Counted from the stretch's first letter, positions 25,525 to 34,359 are shown. The stretch is DNA of 34,517 bases from Thioalkalivibrio sp. (GCA_003555285.1 PWGH01000137.1:1-34517); one strand, 5' to 3'. Numbers and translations: made by a program. The notes: generated by a model from the letters alone, not told the origin.

Positions 25525-26799
25525 ATGCGCTCGTCCCTTCTTGCCCTCGGGCTCCTCCTCCTGGCCGGCGGTTGGCTATCCCCATCGACCCTCGCGGCCG
25601 GCGATTCAAAAAGCCTGGTGCTGGAGGACGGGACGGACATTCCGATCCAGGTGCACACCCACGAGAACGGCCCGGTTCTGCTCTGGTTCCCCTCGGAACA
25701 CGGCGTGCTCGACGGGCACCACTCGCAAGCCCGGCGCCTGCAGGCCATGGGCGTCGAGGTCTGGCTGCCGGATCCTTTTCTCGGCCACTTTCTCCCCAAT
25801 GCGCCGAGCAGCTTCGATCGCTTCCCGACCGCACTGCCCGGCAACCTGATCCAGGTGGCCTCCCGCGACGGTCAGCGGCCGGTCTTCGTCTTCGGCAATG
25901 ACCGCGCGGCACCCTGGTTGCTCGAGGGCCTGCGCGAATGGCAGCTGCAACACCCGGAGGCCGGGCATCTGGCCGGGCTGATCCTGATGAGTCCCTACCT
26001 GCACGTCGGCCTGCCCGAGGTCGGCGAGACCCTCGAATTCCACCCGATCAGCCGCCTGACCAACCTGCCCATCTACCTGATCCAACCGATGCTGTCGCCG
26101 CAGTACCCATTGCTGCAGCAGGTCCGCGCCGAACTCGAGCGCGGCGGCAGCGATGTCGCCGTGCGCATCCTGCCCGAGGTCCGGGATCGCTTCTTCTTCC
26201 GTCCCAGCACCCTGGAGGCCGAAGAAGCGGCTCGGCTTCGCTTCCCCACGGAAGTGCTTCGGGCGATCCGCCTGCTGGCCCATGTGCCGGCAGGGCGTAC
26301 CGCCGCTCCGGTAGCCGAGGGCGCCTTGCGCCTGGCCACACCCACGCGCCAGGACCGCCGGCTGGAGCCCGTCGCCGAACGGCCGCCGGCGCCGCCACTG
26401 CAACTGCCGGCCCTGGACGATGGTCTGCAGGACCTGGCGGACCACCGCGGCGAGGTGGTGCTGATCAACTTCTGGGCCAGCTGGTGCCCGCCCTGCGTCC
26501 ACGAGATGCCCTCGATGCAGCAGCTCGAGAATCGGCTGCGCGATCGTGGGTTCCGGATTCTCGCGGTGAATCTCGGGGAATCGGAGGCCACCATCCGCAG
26601 CTTCCTGGAACGCGTCGGCACCGACTTCACCATCCTGCTCGATCCGGCCAGCACCTCTTTGAACGACTGGCGCGCCCTCGCCTACCCCACCAGCTACCTG
26701 GTCGATCGCCAGGGGCGCCTGCGCTATTCGCTCTACGGCGCGATCGAATGGAACGACGCCGAGGTCGTCGCCCAGGTCGCCGCCCTCCTCGACGAATGA
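25525..26799 (+). CDS. Exported two-domain protein: hydrolase-like N domain fused to TlpA-type thioredoxin
   Basis: The 424-residue product starts at the ATG at 25525 (a TTG at 25516 is less likely) with a signal peptide of about 25 residues. Residues about 30-255 look like a degenerate alpha/beta-hydrolase: strand EVWLPDPFLGHF, an elbow-like VFVFGNDRAAPWLLEGL, and AGLILMSPYLHVG. The elbow reads GND where an active hydrolase has GxS, so catalysis is doubtful. A Pro/Ala/Arg linker (about 255-292) leads to a TlpA/ResA thioredoxin domain with EVVLINFWASWCPPCVHEMPSM (Cys321 and Cys324) and the cis-Pro segment LAYPTSYLVDRQGRL. The second domain should be a periplasmic thiol-disulfide reductase. 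It overlaps the NRAMP-like gene by four bases (ATGA), so the pair is probably co-translated. Confidence 0.82.
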   Translation: MRSSLLALGLLLLAGGWLSPSTLAAGDSKSLVLEDGTDIPIQVHTHENGPVLLWFPSEHGVLDGHHSQARRLQAMGVEVWLPDPFLGHFLPNAPSSFDRFPTALPGNLIQVASRDGQRPVFVFGNDRAAPWLLEGLREWQLQHPEAGHLAGLILMSPYLHVGLPEVGETLEFHPISRLTNLPIYLIQPMLSPQYPLLQQVRAELERGGSDVAVRILPEVRDRFFFRPSTLEAEEAARLRFPTEVLRAIRLLAHVPAGRTAAPVAEGALRLATPTRQDRRLEPVAERPPAPPLQLPALDDGLQDLADHRGEVVLINFWASWCPPCVHEMPSMQQLENRLRDRGFRILAVNLGESEATIRSFLERVGTDFTILLDPASTSLNDWRALAYPTSYLVDRQGRLRYSLYGAIEWNDAEVVAQVAALLDE

Positions 26800-28076
26800 C
26801 GTCGCCACGACTCACCGCGTTGCGTGCCGCGATCGGCCCCGGCCTGCTGATGGCGGGTGCGGCTGTCGGCGTGTCACACCTGGTGCAGGCGACCCGTGCC
26901 GGCGCCGAATACGGGCTGCTGCTGCTGCCCCTGGTGCTGCTCGCCTGCCTGTTCAAGTACCCCTTCCTGGAATTTGGCCCCCGCTATGCGGCAGCGACCG
27001 GCGAGAACCTGCTGATCGGCTACCGGCGCATCGGCCGCTGGGCCTTGGGGCTGTTCGCGCTGATCACCTTCGCCACCATGTTCGTGATCCAGGCGGTGGT
27101 CACGGTGGTGACCGCAGGCCTGGTCGGGCTGGTCTTCGGCCTGGAGGCCGCGCCGGCGACGATTTCCGCGGGCATCCTGCTGGTCTGCGTGCTGCTGCTG
27201 GTCGTCGGCAGCTACCGCGGGCTGGACCTCGCGATGAAGATGATCATGGCGGCGCTGGCGGTGTCGACGCTGGCCACGGTCGCATTGGCCTTCGGCAGCC
27301 AGCCGGACTGGACCGCGCTCAGCGGGGCGACCCAGGCCGCGCAGCTCTGGACTGCGGCCGGCTTTGCCTTTCTGCTGGCGCTGCTCGGCTGGATGCCGAT
27401 CCCGCTGGATGTCGCGGTCTGGCATTCGCTGTGGGTGCAGGAGCGGGGCCGGGCGACCGGGCAGCCGGCCAGCGTACGGCACGCGGTGATCGATTTTCGC
27501 CTCGGCTACATCGGCGCCACGCTGCTGGCGGCGGCGTTCCTGCTGCTCGGGGCGGTGGTGATGCATGCCAGCGACCTGCGCTTTGCGGATTCGGCGGTCG
27601 GCTTCGCCGGCCAGTTGGTCGACCTGTATGCCGGCACCCTGGGCGAATGGAGCCGCCCGGTGATCGCGGTGGCCGCGCTGAGCGTGATGTTCAGCACCAC
27701 GCTCGCAGTCACCGACGCCTACCCGCGGGTGCTCTCGGCGCTGTTCGCGGCGGCCCGCCATGGCGCCGACGACCCTCGGGCGCAGCGGCCGCACGATCAA
27801 CGCAGCTACCTCGTCGCGTTGGCCGGCGTGATCACAGGCGCCCTGCTGATCCTGTACCTGGCCGGGTCGCGGTTTACGCAATTCATCGACTTTGCCACGA
27901 CCATTTCCTTCCTCTCGGCGCCGCTTCTGGCGTGGATCACGCTGCGCGTGGTCACCGACGACCACATGCCGATCGCGGCGCGCCCCGGCCCCGGCCTGCG
28001 CGCGCTGGCCTGGGCGGGCCTGATCTTTCTCGCCGGCTTCTCGCTGACCTGGCTGGGCTGGCGCCTGTTCGGCTGA
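26796..28076 (+). CDS. NRAMP-like membrane transporter with altered metal-binding motif
   Basis: The 426-residue protein has about eleven hydrophobic segments and the NRAMP/LeuT-fold opening IGPGLLMAGAAVGVSHLVQ. In canonical NRAMP transporters the unwound TM1 reads DPGN; the aligned residues here are G25-V-S-H28. The TM6 MPH motif is M200-P-I. Two ligands for transition metals are therefore missing, though overall NRAMP similarity (FLEFGPRYAAATGENLLIGY, VMFSTTLAVTDAYPR) is clear. Related NRAMP-like groups with changed motifs move other ions or have unknown substrates. It is co-translated with the TlpA-fusion protein through an ATGA overlap. It converges on the RNA phosphodiesterase gene with only nine bases between them. 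Confidence 0.82.
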   Translation: MTSPRLTALRAAIGPGLLMAGAAVGVSHLVQATRAGAEYGLLLLPLVLLACLFKYPFLEFGPRYAAATGENLLIGYRRIGRWALGLFALITFATMFVIQAVVTVVTAGLVGLVFGLEAAPATISAGILLVCVLLLVVGSYRGLDLAMKMIMAALAVSTLATVALAFGSQPDWTALSGATQAAQLWTAAGFAFLLALLGWMPIPLDVAVWHSLWVQERGRATGQPASVRHAVIDFRLGYIGATLLAAAFLLLGAVVMHASDLRFADSAVGFAGQLVDLYAGTLGEWSRPVIAVAALSVMFSTTLAVTDAYPRVLSALFAAARHGADDPRAQRPHDQRSYLVALAGVITGALLILYLAGSRFTQFIDFATTISFLSAPLLAWITLRVVTDDHMPIAARPGPGLRALAWAGLIFLAGFSLTWLGWRLFG

Positions 28077-28085
28077 GGCCGCGGG

Positions 28086-28631
28086 TCAGGACGGAAGGTC
28101 CCCAGGCGCCGCCAGCGGCCAGCTCTGCAGCACGCGATACGGCCCGGGATGCCCCCCGCGGCCGGACTCGATCAACACCATCCGGCGCACCGGCCAGTCC
28201 AGGGGCTCGACGGGGATGGCCGCAAACCGCTTCACGTCGCGACGCAGCGTTACATGGGCCTGGAACGGACGGTCCTCCATCGTCACCCCGCTCTGCGCAC
28301 ACAGACCGCGCAACACCGCCGCGAGGTCGGCCAGCGCCACGGGCGACTCCGACGGTCCGAGCCATGCGACCCGGGGACGCGGGAAATAGCCCAGGCGATC
28401 CAGCCGAAGGCGCATCGTCGGGGCGTTCAGGGCGTCGGCGCGCTGGCACAATTCGGTGACCACCGCCGCCGGCACCGTGCCGGGAAAGGCCAAGGTCAGG
28501 TGCAGGTTCTCCGGTGGCACCACGCGGCCATCGGCGGGCAGCATCTGCGCGACCCGATCCATGCGCGCGCGCAACGCGGTGTGGGGCCACAGCGCAAAGA
28601 ATACCCGCTGGTTTTCGGTCTCGACCGCCAT
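28086..28631 (-). CDS. thpR: RNA 2',3'-cyclic phosphodiesterase (2H family)
   Basis: The 181-residue soluble protein has the two HxTx motifs of the 2H phosphoesterase superfamily: HLTL (44-47) in VPPENLHLTLAFPG and HVTL (126-129) in RPFQAHVTLRRD. The N terminus (QRVFFALWPHTALRARM) and length match the LigT/ThpR group, which opens 2',3'-cyclic phosphates on RNA and in vitro can join tRNA halves. GAGGGG precedes the ATG. It lies 17 bp after the aspartic protease gene on the same strand and probably shares its transcript; no functional link is evident. Confidence 0.93.
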   Translation of the reverse strand: MAVETENQRVFFALWPHTALRARMDRVAQMLPADGRVVPPENLHLTLAFPGTVPAAVVTELCQRADALNAPTMRLRLDRLGYFPRPRVAWLGPSESPVALADLAAVLRGLCAQSGVTMEDRPFQAHVTLRRDVKRFAAIPVEPLDWPVRRMVLIESGRGGHPGPYRVLQSWPLAAPGDLPS

Positions 28632-28648
28632 CAGCAGCCCCTCGCGGT

Positions 28649-29422
28649 TCAGCGCGTCTGCAACACCAGAACCGGGCCTTCGCTACGGAGTTCCATGCGG
28701 CTCAGGAAGCTCATTCCCAGCAACGCGACGGTCGGCCGATCGCCCGGCAACACGATCGCCTCCACCCGACGCTCGTCCAAAGCGCCGACCTGGACGCGTT
28801 CCAGCAGGACCCGCCGACCGAGCACCTGACCCGAGGCCGTCACCACCGGCACCTCGGCGCCGGTGGCGACCGGCAGCCCCATGGCCCGGGCCTGCTCCGC
28901 ACTGAGGGTGATCAGCGTGGCCCCGGTGTCGATGATGAAGGGCGTCGTAACCCCGTTCACCACACCCTGCACCACGTAGCCGCCCTGCGCATCCGGCTGG
29001 ATTCGCACCTGCGGCTGCGCGCGCGGTTGATAGACGCCGCCGAAACGCCCGCGTTCCAGCGTCAATTCCTGCTGCAACCCGCGATGCTCGATCCGTGCCA
29101 CGCGACTGGTCGCCTGCAACAAACGCAGCCCATCCGGCCCGGTCTCGCCATCGCGCAGCAAGAACGATTCGCCATCCAGCAAGAACAGGGCCTTGCCGGG
29201 AAACAGCGCCTGCACCCGAAGATCCGCCCCGGCCGCAGCCGGGCCGATCATCAGGAGCAGGCCCAGCAGCAGGGCCATGGGGAGGGCCAGGGGCACGCCT
29301 CGGAACCGGCCCCGGAACAGCCTCAACAACGGACCCGGTACCACGCCCCGAGGCGCACTTGGCCGCCGCCCCCGCGGTCGCGCACCCCGGCTCCCTTCGG
29401 TCCAATGGGTTATACCGATCAT
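28649..29422 (-). CDS. Membrane-anchored retropepsin-like aspartic protease
   Basis: The start is taken as the ATG at 29422, six bases after GAGGA, giving 257 residues; a GTG at 29443 is possible. The N-terminal 42 residues are very Arg/Pro-rich, followed by a membrane segment or signal at about 43-65 (VPLALPMALLLGLLLMIG). Residues about 145-255 form a retropepsin-type domain with the catalytic DTGAT (165-169) inside TPFIIDTGATLITLSAEQARAMGL and a later LLGMSFLSRMEL flap-side strand. These match the periplasmic TIGR02281-type clan AA proteases of proteobacteria. A single motif implies an active homodimer. The cytoplasmic basic extension is longer than I expect and may indicate a later real start, though no better ribosome binding site was found. 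Confidence 0.85.
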   Translation of the reverse strand: MIGITHWTEGSRGARPRGRRPSAPRGVVPGPLLRLFRGRFRGVPLALPMALLLGLLLMIGPAAAGADLRVQALFPGKALFLLDGESFLLRDGETGPDGLRLLQATSRVARIEHRGLQQELTLERGRFGGVYQPRAQPQVRIQPDAQGGYVVQGVVNGVTTPFIIDTGATLITLSAEQARAMGLPVATGAEVPVVTASGQVLGRRVLLERVQVGALDERRVEAIVLPGDRPTVALLGMSFLSRMELRSEGPVLVLQTR

Positions 29423-29794
29423 CGTCCGTCCTCGTACCGACACCGCTTACAGCGTTCCATCTACCCACAAGCGACAGTCCGGCGCAAGCCATGCCACCAC
29501 CTGCTGATCACACAAACCCCGCCCGGCCCCTCGTAGGAAGCGAGCCCCCTCGGCGACGCCCTTCCCAGCGCAAGGCGGGACAAGAACTGTTCACCACATC
29601 GCGCCAGGCATGGCAGGCCAGTCGGGCAGCACGAGCCGCGCAGGCCGATGCCCCCGGCAAGCCACGGGAAAACGGGCACGCAGAAGCCGCAGCGACTACA
29701 GTATTCAGCGATGACCGTATTCCGCAGCCAATGATCGATCGATCGAGCCTCCGCCCACGGCCGGACGCGACCGGCCCCCAGGACAAGGACTTCG
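29423..29794. other. Intergenic region between the protease gene and glcD
   Basis: This 372-bp stretch separates divergent genes. I found no supported coding frame, terminator or strong promoter. A short tandem GATCGATCGATCGA lies near 29732-29745. AAGGA six bases before the glcD ATG is the only clear signal. Both promoters must be here. Confidence 0.5.
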
Positions 29795-31294
29795 ATGAAC
29801 ATCCTGTTCGATGAACGCCTCGACGGCCCGCTCCCGGCGGTGGATCGGGAGACCACCGCCCAGCGGCTGCAGCAGGCGGCCCCGGGTCTGACCCTGCTGG
29901 TGCGCGAGGAGGACCGTCGCCCCTTCGAGTGCGACGGCCTGGCCGCCTACCGCGTGCTGCCGATGCTGGTCGCGCTGCCCGACACCCTCGAGCAGGTGAC
30001 CGCGCTGCTGCAAACGTGTCATGCCCTCGGGGTGCCGGTGGTAACCCGCGGCGCCGGCACCGGGCTTTCCGGCGGCGCTCTGCCGCTCGAACAGGGCGTG
30101 CTGCTGGTGATGTCGCGCTTCAACCGCATCCTGGAACTCGACCCCGATGCCCGAATCGCCCGCGTTCAGCCGGGCGTGCGCAACCTCGCGATCTCCGAGG
30201 CCGCCGCCCCCCACGGGCTGTACTACGCGCCCGATCCGTCGTCGCAGATCGCGTGTTCGATCGGCGGCAACGTCGCCGAGAACGCCGGCGGCGTGCATTG
30301 CCTGAAGTACGGCCTGACGGTGCACAACGTGCTCGCGCTCGAGGTGCTCACGGTCGAGGGCGAGCGCATGCGTCTGGGCTCCGAGGCGCTCGATGCGCCC
30401 GGCTTCGATCTGCTGGCGCTGTTCAACGGCTCCGAGGGCATGCTCGGCATCATCACCGAGGTCACGGTGAAATTGTTGCCGCGGCCCCAGGTCGCAAAGG
30501 TGATCATGGCGAGCTTCGACGATCTCGAGAAGGCCGGGCGCGCGGTCGGCGACATCATCGCCGCCGGCATCATCCCCGGCGGCCTCGAGATGATGGACAA
30601 CCTCGCGATCCGCGCCGCCGAGGACTTCATCCACGCGGGCTATCCGGTCGAGGCGCAGGCGATCCTGCTCTGCGAACTCGACGGCGTCGAGGCCGACGTC
30701 GCGGACGACTGCCAGCGCGTGCGCGAGGTGCTCGCCGAGGCGGGCGCGACGGCGATCGCGCTCGCCCGCGACGACGCCGAGCGCGCGCTGTTCTGGGCCG
30801 GACGCAAGAACGCCTTCCCGGCCGTCGGCCGGATGGCGCCGGACTACTACTGCATGGACGGCACCATCCCGCGGCGCGAGCTGCCGCGGGTACTGAAGGG
30901 CATCGCCGAGTTGGCCGAACACGCCGGCCTGCAGGTGGCGAATGTGTTCCATGCCGGCGACGGCAACCTGCACCCGCTGATCCTGTTCGACGCCAACCGG
31001 CCCGGCGAACTGGCCCTCGCCGAACGCGTCGGCGGACGGATCCTGGAGCTTTGCGTCGAGGCCGGCGGCAGCATCACCGGCGAGCACGGCGTCGGGCGCG
31101 AAAAGATCAACCAGATGTGCGCGCAGTTCCAGCCGGCGGAGATCACCGTGTTTCATGCGGTGAAGGCGGCCTTCGACCCCCAGGGCCTGCTGAATCCGGG
31201 CAAGAACATCCCCACGCTGGCGCGCTGCGCCGAATACGGGGCGATGCATGTGCACGACAACCAGCTCCCCCACCCCGAACTGCCGCGGTTCTGA
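29795..31294 (+). CDS. glcD: Glycolate oxidase subunit GlcD (FAD-linked)
   Basis: The 499-residue product has the FAD-binding PCMH domain (about 50-230) with VVTRGAGTGLSGGALP and DPSSQIACSIGGNVAENAGG, and the C-terminal FAD-linked oxidase domain (about 240-480) with NVFHAGDGNLHPLI and SITGEHGVGREKINQM, which carry the conserved His and Glu residues. It matches GlcD, the catalytic subunit of the three-part glycolate dehydrogenase that oxidises glycolate to glyoxylate and passes electrons to the quinone pool. AAGGA precedes the ATG. It is followed by glcE after six bases. In an autotroph this enzyme would recycle the 2-phosphoglycolate made by Rubisco oxygenation, which is inference here. No GlcC-type regulator is adjacent. 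Confidence 0.96.
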   Translation: MNILFDERLDGPLPAVDRETTAQRLQQAAPGLTLLVREEDRRPFECDGLAAYRVLPMLVALPDTLEQVTALLQTCHALGVPVVTRGAGTGLSGGALPLEQGVLLVMSRFNRILELDPDARIARVQPGVRNLAISEAAAPHGLYYAPDPSSQIACSIGGNVAENAGGVHCLKYGLTVHNVLALEVLTVEGERMRLGSEALDAPGFDLLALFNGSEGMLGIITEVTVKLLPRPQVAKVIMASFDDLEKAGRAVGDIIAAGIIPGGLEMMDNLAIRAAEDFIHAGYPVEAQAILLCELDGVEADVADDCQRVREVLAEAGATAIALARDDAERALFWAGRKNAFPAVGRMAPDYYCMDGTIPRRELPRVLKGIAELAEHAGLQVANVFHAGDGNLHPLILFDANRPGELALAERVGGRILELCVEAGGSITGEHGVGREKINQMCAQFQPAEITVFHAVKAAFDPQGLLNPGKNIPTLARCAEYGAMHVHDNQLPHPELPRF

Positions 31295-31300
31295 GCTTTG

Positions 31301-32428
31301 ATGACCGAGAAAACATCCCCGCACCCGGACGTCCCGGATCACGATCACGCCGCGGCGCTGTGCGAGCAGGTCGCCGAAGCCCAGCGCAGCGGCACCCCGT
31401 TAAGAATCGCCGGCAGCGGCAGCAAGGCCGGCTACGGCCGGCCGGTTACCGGGACTCCGCTCGACCTGACCCGGCATCAGGGCATCACCCACTACGATCC
31501 GGTCGAGCTGGTGGTCTCGGTGCGCACCGGCACGCGCCTGGCCCACCTGCAACGGGTGCTCGCGGCGGCCGGGCAGCACTTGCCCTTCGAGCCGCCGCAC
31601 TTCGGGGGTGACGCGACCGTCGGCGGCACCATCGCCACGGGCCTGTCCGGGCCGCGCCGGCCCTGGTCGGGTGCGGTGCGCGATTTCGTGCTGGGCACGC
31701 GTCTGATCACCCATGAGGGCCGGGAGCTGCGCTTTGGCGGCGAGGTGATGAAGAACGTTGCGGGCTACGACCTCTCACGGCTGATGGTCGGGGCCCAGGG
31801 TACGCTCGGTGCCCTCACCGAGGTCTCGTTGAAGGTGCTGCCGCGCCCGGCGGCCGCGCACGGCCTGCGCCTGTCGATGCCCCTGGCCGCGGCGACGACC
31901 AAACTCGCGAAGTGGGGGCGCCAGCCGATCCCGCTCGCCGGCGCCGCCTGGATGGACGGCGTGTTGTACCTGCGCCTGGAAGGGGGCCCCCGCTCCGTCG
32001 CCGCGAGCCGCGAGCGCCTGGGCGGCGAGGACCTGGATCCCGACTTCTGGGAACACCTGCGCGAGCAGCAACTGCCGTTCTTCGACGGCGCCGGCTCCGG
32101 CGCGCCGGGACCCGCCAACGCGCAGGCTTCGGACCCGCGCCCCCTGTGGCGTCTTTCGGTGCCGGCGACCACCCCCCCGCTCGCCCTCGACGGCCACTGG
32201 CTGTACGACTGGGCCGGCGCCCAGCGCTGGCTGCGCAGCGAGGCTTCCGCATTGATGATCCGCGAAGCGACCGACCGCGTCGGCGGTCACGCCACCTGCT
32301 ACACACCCGGCGCCGCCGAACCCTTCACCCCGCTGGCGCCGGTGCTCGCCCGGCACCATCGGCAGTTGAAGCAGCAGTTCGACCCCCGCGGCCTGTTCAA
32401 CCCCGGCCGCCTGTACCCGGATCTCTAG
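31301..32428 (+). CDS. glcE: Glycolate oxidase subunit GlcE (FAD-binding)
   Basis: The 375-residue product starts at the ATG at 31301 just after the glcD stop. It has a PCMH-type FAD domain (about 20-190) with LRIAGSGSKAGYG, GDATVGGTIATGLSGPRRP and EVMKNVAGYDLSRLMVGAQGTLG, then a shorter cap region and a C-terminal QQFDPRGLFNPGRLYPDL that matches the end of GlcD-like proteins. GlcE is a truncated GlcD relative needed for the active complex. A Gly/Ala/Pro-rich insert (about 265-280) is a likely flexible loop. It is two bases from glcF. Confidence 0.95.
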   Translation: MTEKTSPHPDVPDHDHAAALCEQVAEAQRSGTPLRIAGSGSKAGYGRPVTGTPLDLTRHQGITHYDPVELVVSVRTGTRLAHLQRVLAAAGQHLPFEPPHFGGDATVGGTIATGLSGPRRPWSGAVRDFVLGTRLITHEGRELRFGGEVMKNVAGYDLSRLMVGAQGTLGALTEVSLKVLPRPAAAHGLRLSMPLAAATTKLAKWGRQPIPLAGAAWMDGVLYLRLEGGPRSVAASRERLGGEDLDPDFWEHLREQQLPFFDGAGSGAPGPANAQASDPRPLWRLSVPATTPPLALDGHWLYDWAGAQRWLRSEASALMIREATDRVGGHATCYTPGAAEPFTPLAPVLARHHRQLKQQFDPRGLFNPGRLYPDL

Positions 32429-32430
32429 CG

Positions 32431-33675
32431 ATGCAGACGCAATTCAGCCTGAAGGCCCTGGAAGATCCACGCATCCGCGAGGCGGACCGGGTGCTGCGCA
32501 GCTGCGTGCATTGCGGCTTCTGCAATGCCACCTGCCCCACCTACCTGCTGCTGGGCGACGAACGCGACGGCCCGCGCGGGCGCATCTATTTGATGAAAAA
32601 CCTGCTCGAGGACACCGGGGCCGAGGCGGCGGTGACCGCCGAGACCCGGCTGCACCTGGACCGCTGCCTGACCTGCCGCAATTGCGAGACCACCTGCCCC
32701 TCCGGCGTCGAATACCACACGCTATTGGACATCGGCCGGGCCGAGATCGAGGCCCGTTCGCCCCGCCCCCTGCCGGAGCGGCTGTTTCGTGACCTGCTGC
32801 GCTACGCGATGCGCTCGCCGCGCCGCGCCGGGGCGCTGTTCGCCACCGGGCGGCTGTTCCGCCCGCTGCTGCCCGGGCGCCTGCGCGACAAGATTCCGCC
32901 GCGCCCGGCCCCGTCCGGTGTCCGCCCGGATCCGGCGCGGCATCCGCGACGCATGCTGATCCTCGAAGGCTGCGTGCAACCGGGCCTGTCGCCGAACACC
33001 AACGCCGCGACCGCCCGGGTCCTGGACCGCCTCGGCATCAGCCTGTTGCCGGCGGCCGCGGGGTGTTGCGGCGCGCTGGACTTCCACCTGAACGCCCAGA
33101 CCCCTGGCCTGGACCGCGCGCGCGCGAACATCGACGCCTGGTGGCCGGCGATCGAAGCCGGCGCCGAGGCCGTCGTGCAGACGGCGAGCGGCTGCGGCGC
33201 CTTCGTCAAGGATTATGGTCGCATGCTCGCCGACGATCCCACCTATGCCGAGAAGGCCGCCCGCGTCAGCGCCCTCACCCGCGATCTGGTGGAGGTTCTC
33301 GCGAACGAGCCGCTGGAATCGCTGGGCGTGCGCGGCGATCGGAGCCTGGCCTTCCAATGCCCCTGCACCCTGCAACACGGACAACGCCTGGGCGGGCAGG
33401 TCGAGGCGCTGTTGCGCCGCCTGGACTTCCGCCTGACGCCGGTCGCCGACGCCCACCTGTGCTGCGGCTCCGCCGGCACCTATTCGATCACCCAACCGGA
33501 ACTGTCCCGCCGCCTGCGCGACCAGAAACTTCGGGCCTTGGAGGCCGGAGGCCCCGACGTGATCGCAACCGCCAACATCGGCTGCCAAACCCACTTGGCC
33601 AGCGCCGGCCGCACCCCCGTACGCCACTGGATCGAAATCGTCGATGCCGCCCTGCCAAAAAACGGCCCCTTATAG
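32431..33675 (+). CDS. glcF: Glycolate oxidase iron-sulfur subunit GlcF
   Basis: The 414-residue product carries two [4Fe-4S] motifs, CVHCGFCNATCP (Cys25, 28, 31, 35) and CLTCRNCETTCP (Cys79, 82, 85, 89), followed by two CCG-type (DUF224) modules with GCCGALDFHLNAQ and HLCCGSAGTYSITQPELS that bind further cofactor or clusters. It passes electrons from GlcD/GlcE to the membrane quinone pool. The ATG is two bases after the glcE stop. Its own stop codon TAG is the first part of the palindromic repeat element that follows, so the element abuts or has contributed the gene end. Confidence 0.96.
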   Translation: MQTQFSLKALEDPRIREADRVLRSCVHCGFCNATCPTYLLLGDERDGPRGRIYLMKNLLEDTGAEAAVTAETRLHLDRCLTCRNCETTCPSGVEYHTLLDIGRAEIEARSPRPLPERLFRDLLRYAMRSPRRAGALFATGRLFRPLLPGRLRDKIPPRPAPSGVRPDPARHPRRMLILEGCVQPGLSPNTNAATARVLDRLGISLLPAAAGCCGALDFHLNAQTPGLDRARANIDAWWPAIEAGAEAVVQTASGCGAFVKDYGRMLADDPTYAEKAARVSALTRDLVEVLANEPLESLGVRGDRSLAFQCPCTLQHGQRLGGQVEALLRRLDFRLTPVADAHLCCGSAGTYSITQPELSRRLRDQKLRALEAGGPDVIATANIGCQTHLASAGRTPVRHWIEIVDAALPKNGPL

Positions 33676-33915
33676 GGTGGGCCAAGCCCAGGGGGCCCAC
33701 CACGGCCCTCGCCGAAGCGCCAATGCACGCTTGGCCCAGTGCCCCAGCCGTGCGGGGTGCGCCCGGTCCGGACACGCTCAAGTCATCCCTGAGCGCTCGA
33801 AGATGGCCATCCATGGCCATCTACGGTCCGGACCGGGCGCACCCCGCACGGCTTCGCAGCTCCTGCTAAAGCATAAAGTCAAGAACGGTGGGTGCGCTGC
33901 GCTTGGCCCACCCTA
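33673..33915. repeat. Nested palindromic (MITE/REP-like) element between glcF and glcG
   Basis: The element is bounded by 15-bp perfect inverted ends: TAGGGTGGGCCAAGC at 33673-33687 and its complement at 33901-33915. Inside is a second perfect inverted pair of 28 bp (33746-33773 and 33826-33853), and at the centre a third one, AGATGGCCAT-CC-ATGGCCATCT at 33801-33822. The left end also folds on itself with GGGCCCACC at 33693-33701. A GCTTGGCCCA copy is found again at 33729-33738. No transposase frame is present, so it would be non-autonomous. No target duplication was recognised. Confidence 0.8.
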
Positions 33916-33951
33916 CGCACAACCCATCCATCAAAGAGAGGCACACAGCCC

Positions 33952-34359
33952 ATGCAACACAAGGCCATTCTGGATCTGCAACAGGTCAACACCATCCTCG
34001 ACGCCGCCCAGCGTGAGGCCGAGGCTCAGGGGTGGGCGGTCGCGATTGCCGTCACCGACGACGGCGGGCACCTGCTCGCGCTGCGGCGCCTGGACGGCTG
34101 CGCGCCGATGGCCAGCTACGTCGCCCCGGAAAAGGCCCGCAGCGCCGCCCTCGGCCGGCGCGAGACCCAAGTCTTCGAGGAGATGATCAACAACGGACGC
34201 ACCGCCTTTCTCTCCGCGCCGCTGCTCCAGGGTCTGCTGACCGGCGGCATTCCGATCCGCCACGACGACCAGGTCATCGGCGCCGTCGGTGTCTCCGGCG
34301 TCAAACCCGAACAGGACGCCCAAGTCGCCCGCGCCGGCATCGAAGCCCTCGCAAGTTGA
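33952..34359 (+). CDS. glcG: GlcG/HbpS-like heme-binding family protein (DUF336)
   Basis: The 135-residue product is taken from the ATG at 33952 and begins QHKAILDLQQVNTILDAAQREA. It shows the GlcG/DUF336 core: AIAVTDDGGHLLALRRLDG, a SYVAPEKARSAALGRRET segment and GGIPIRHDDQVIGAVGVSGV. Family members lie beside glycolate oxidase genes in many bacteria and some bind heme or small ligands; the role in glycolate metabolism is not settled. The upstream AAAGAGAGG is a modest ribosome binding site. A 243-bp palindromic element separates it from glcF, so it may be expressed differently from glcDEF. Confidence 0.88.
   Translation: MQHKAILDLQQVNTILDAAQREAEAQGWAVAIAVTDDGGHLLALRRLDGCAPMASYVAPEKARSAALGRRETQVFEEMINNGRTAFLSAPLLQGLLTGGIPIRHDDQVIGAVGVSGVKPEQDAQVARAGIEALAS

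Noticed and set aside
29732..29745. GATC repeat near glcD as a methylation-controlled switch
   Set aside because: Only one short tandem run is seen, with no promoter elements placed around it; too weak to claim.
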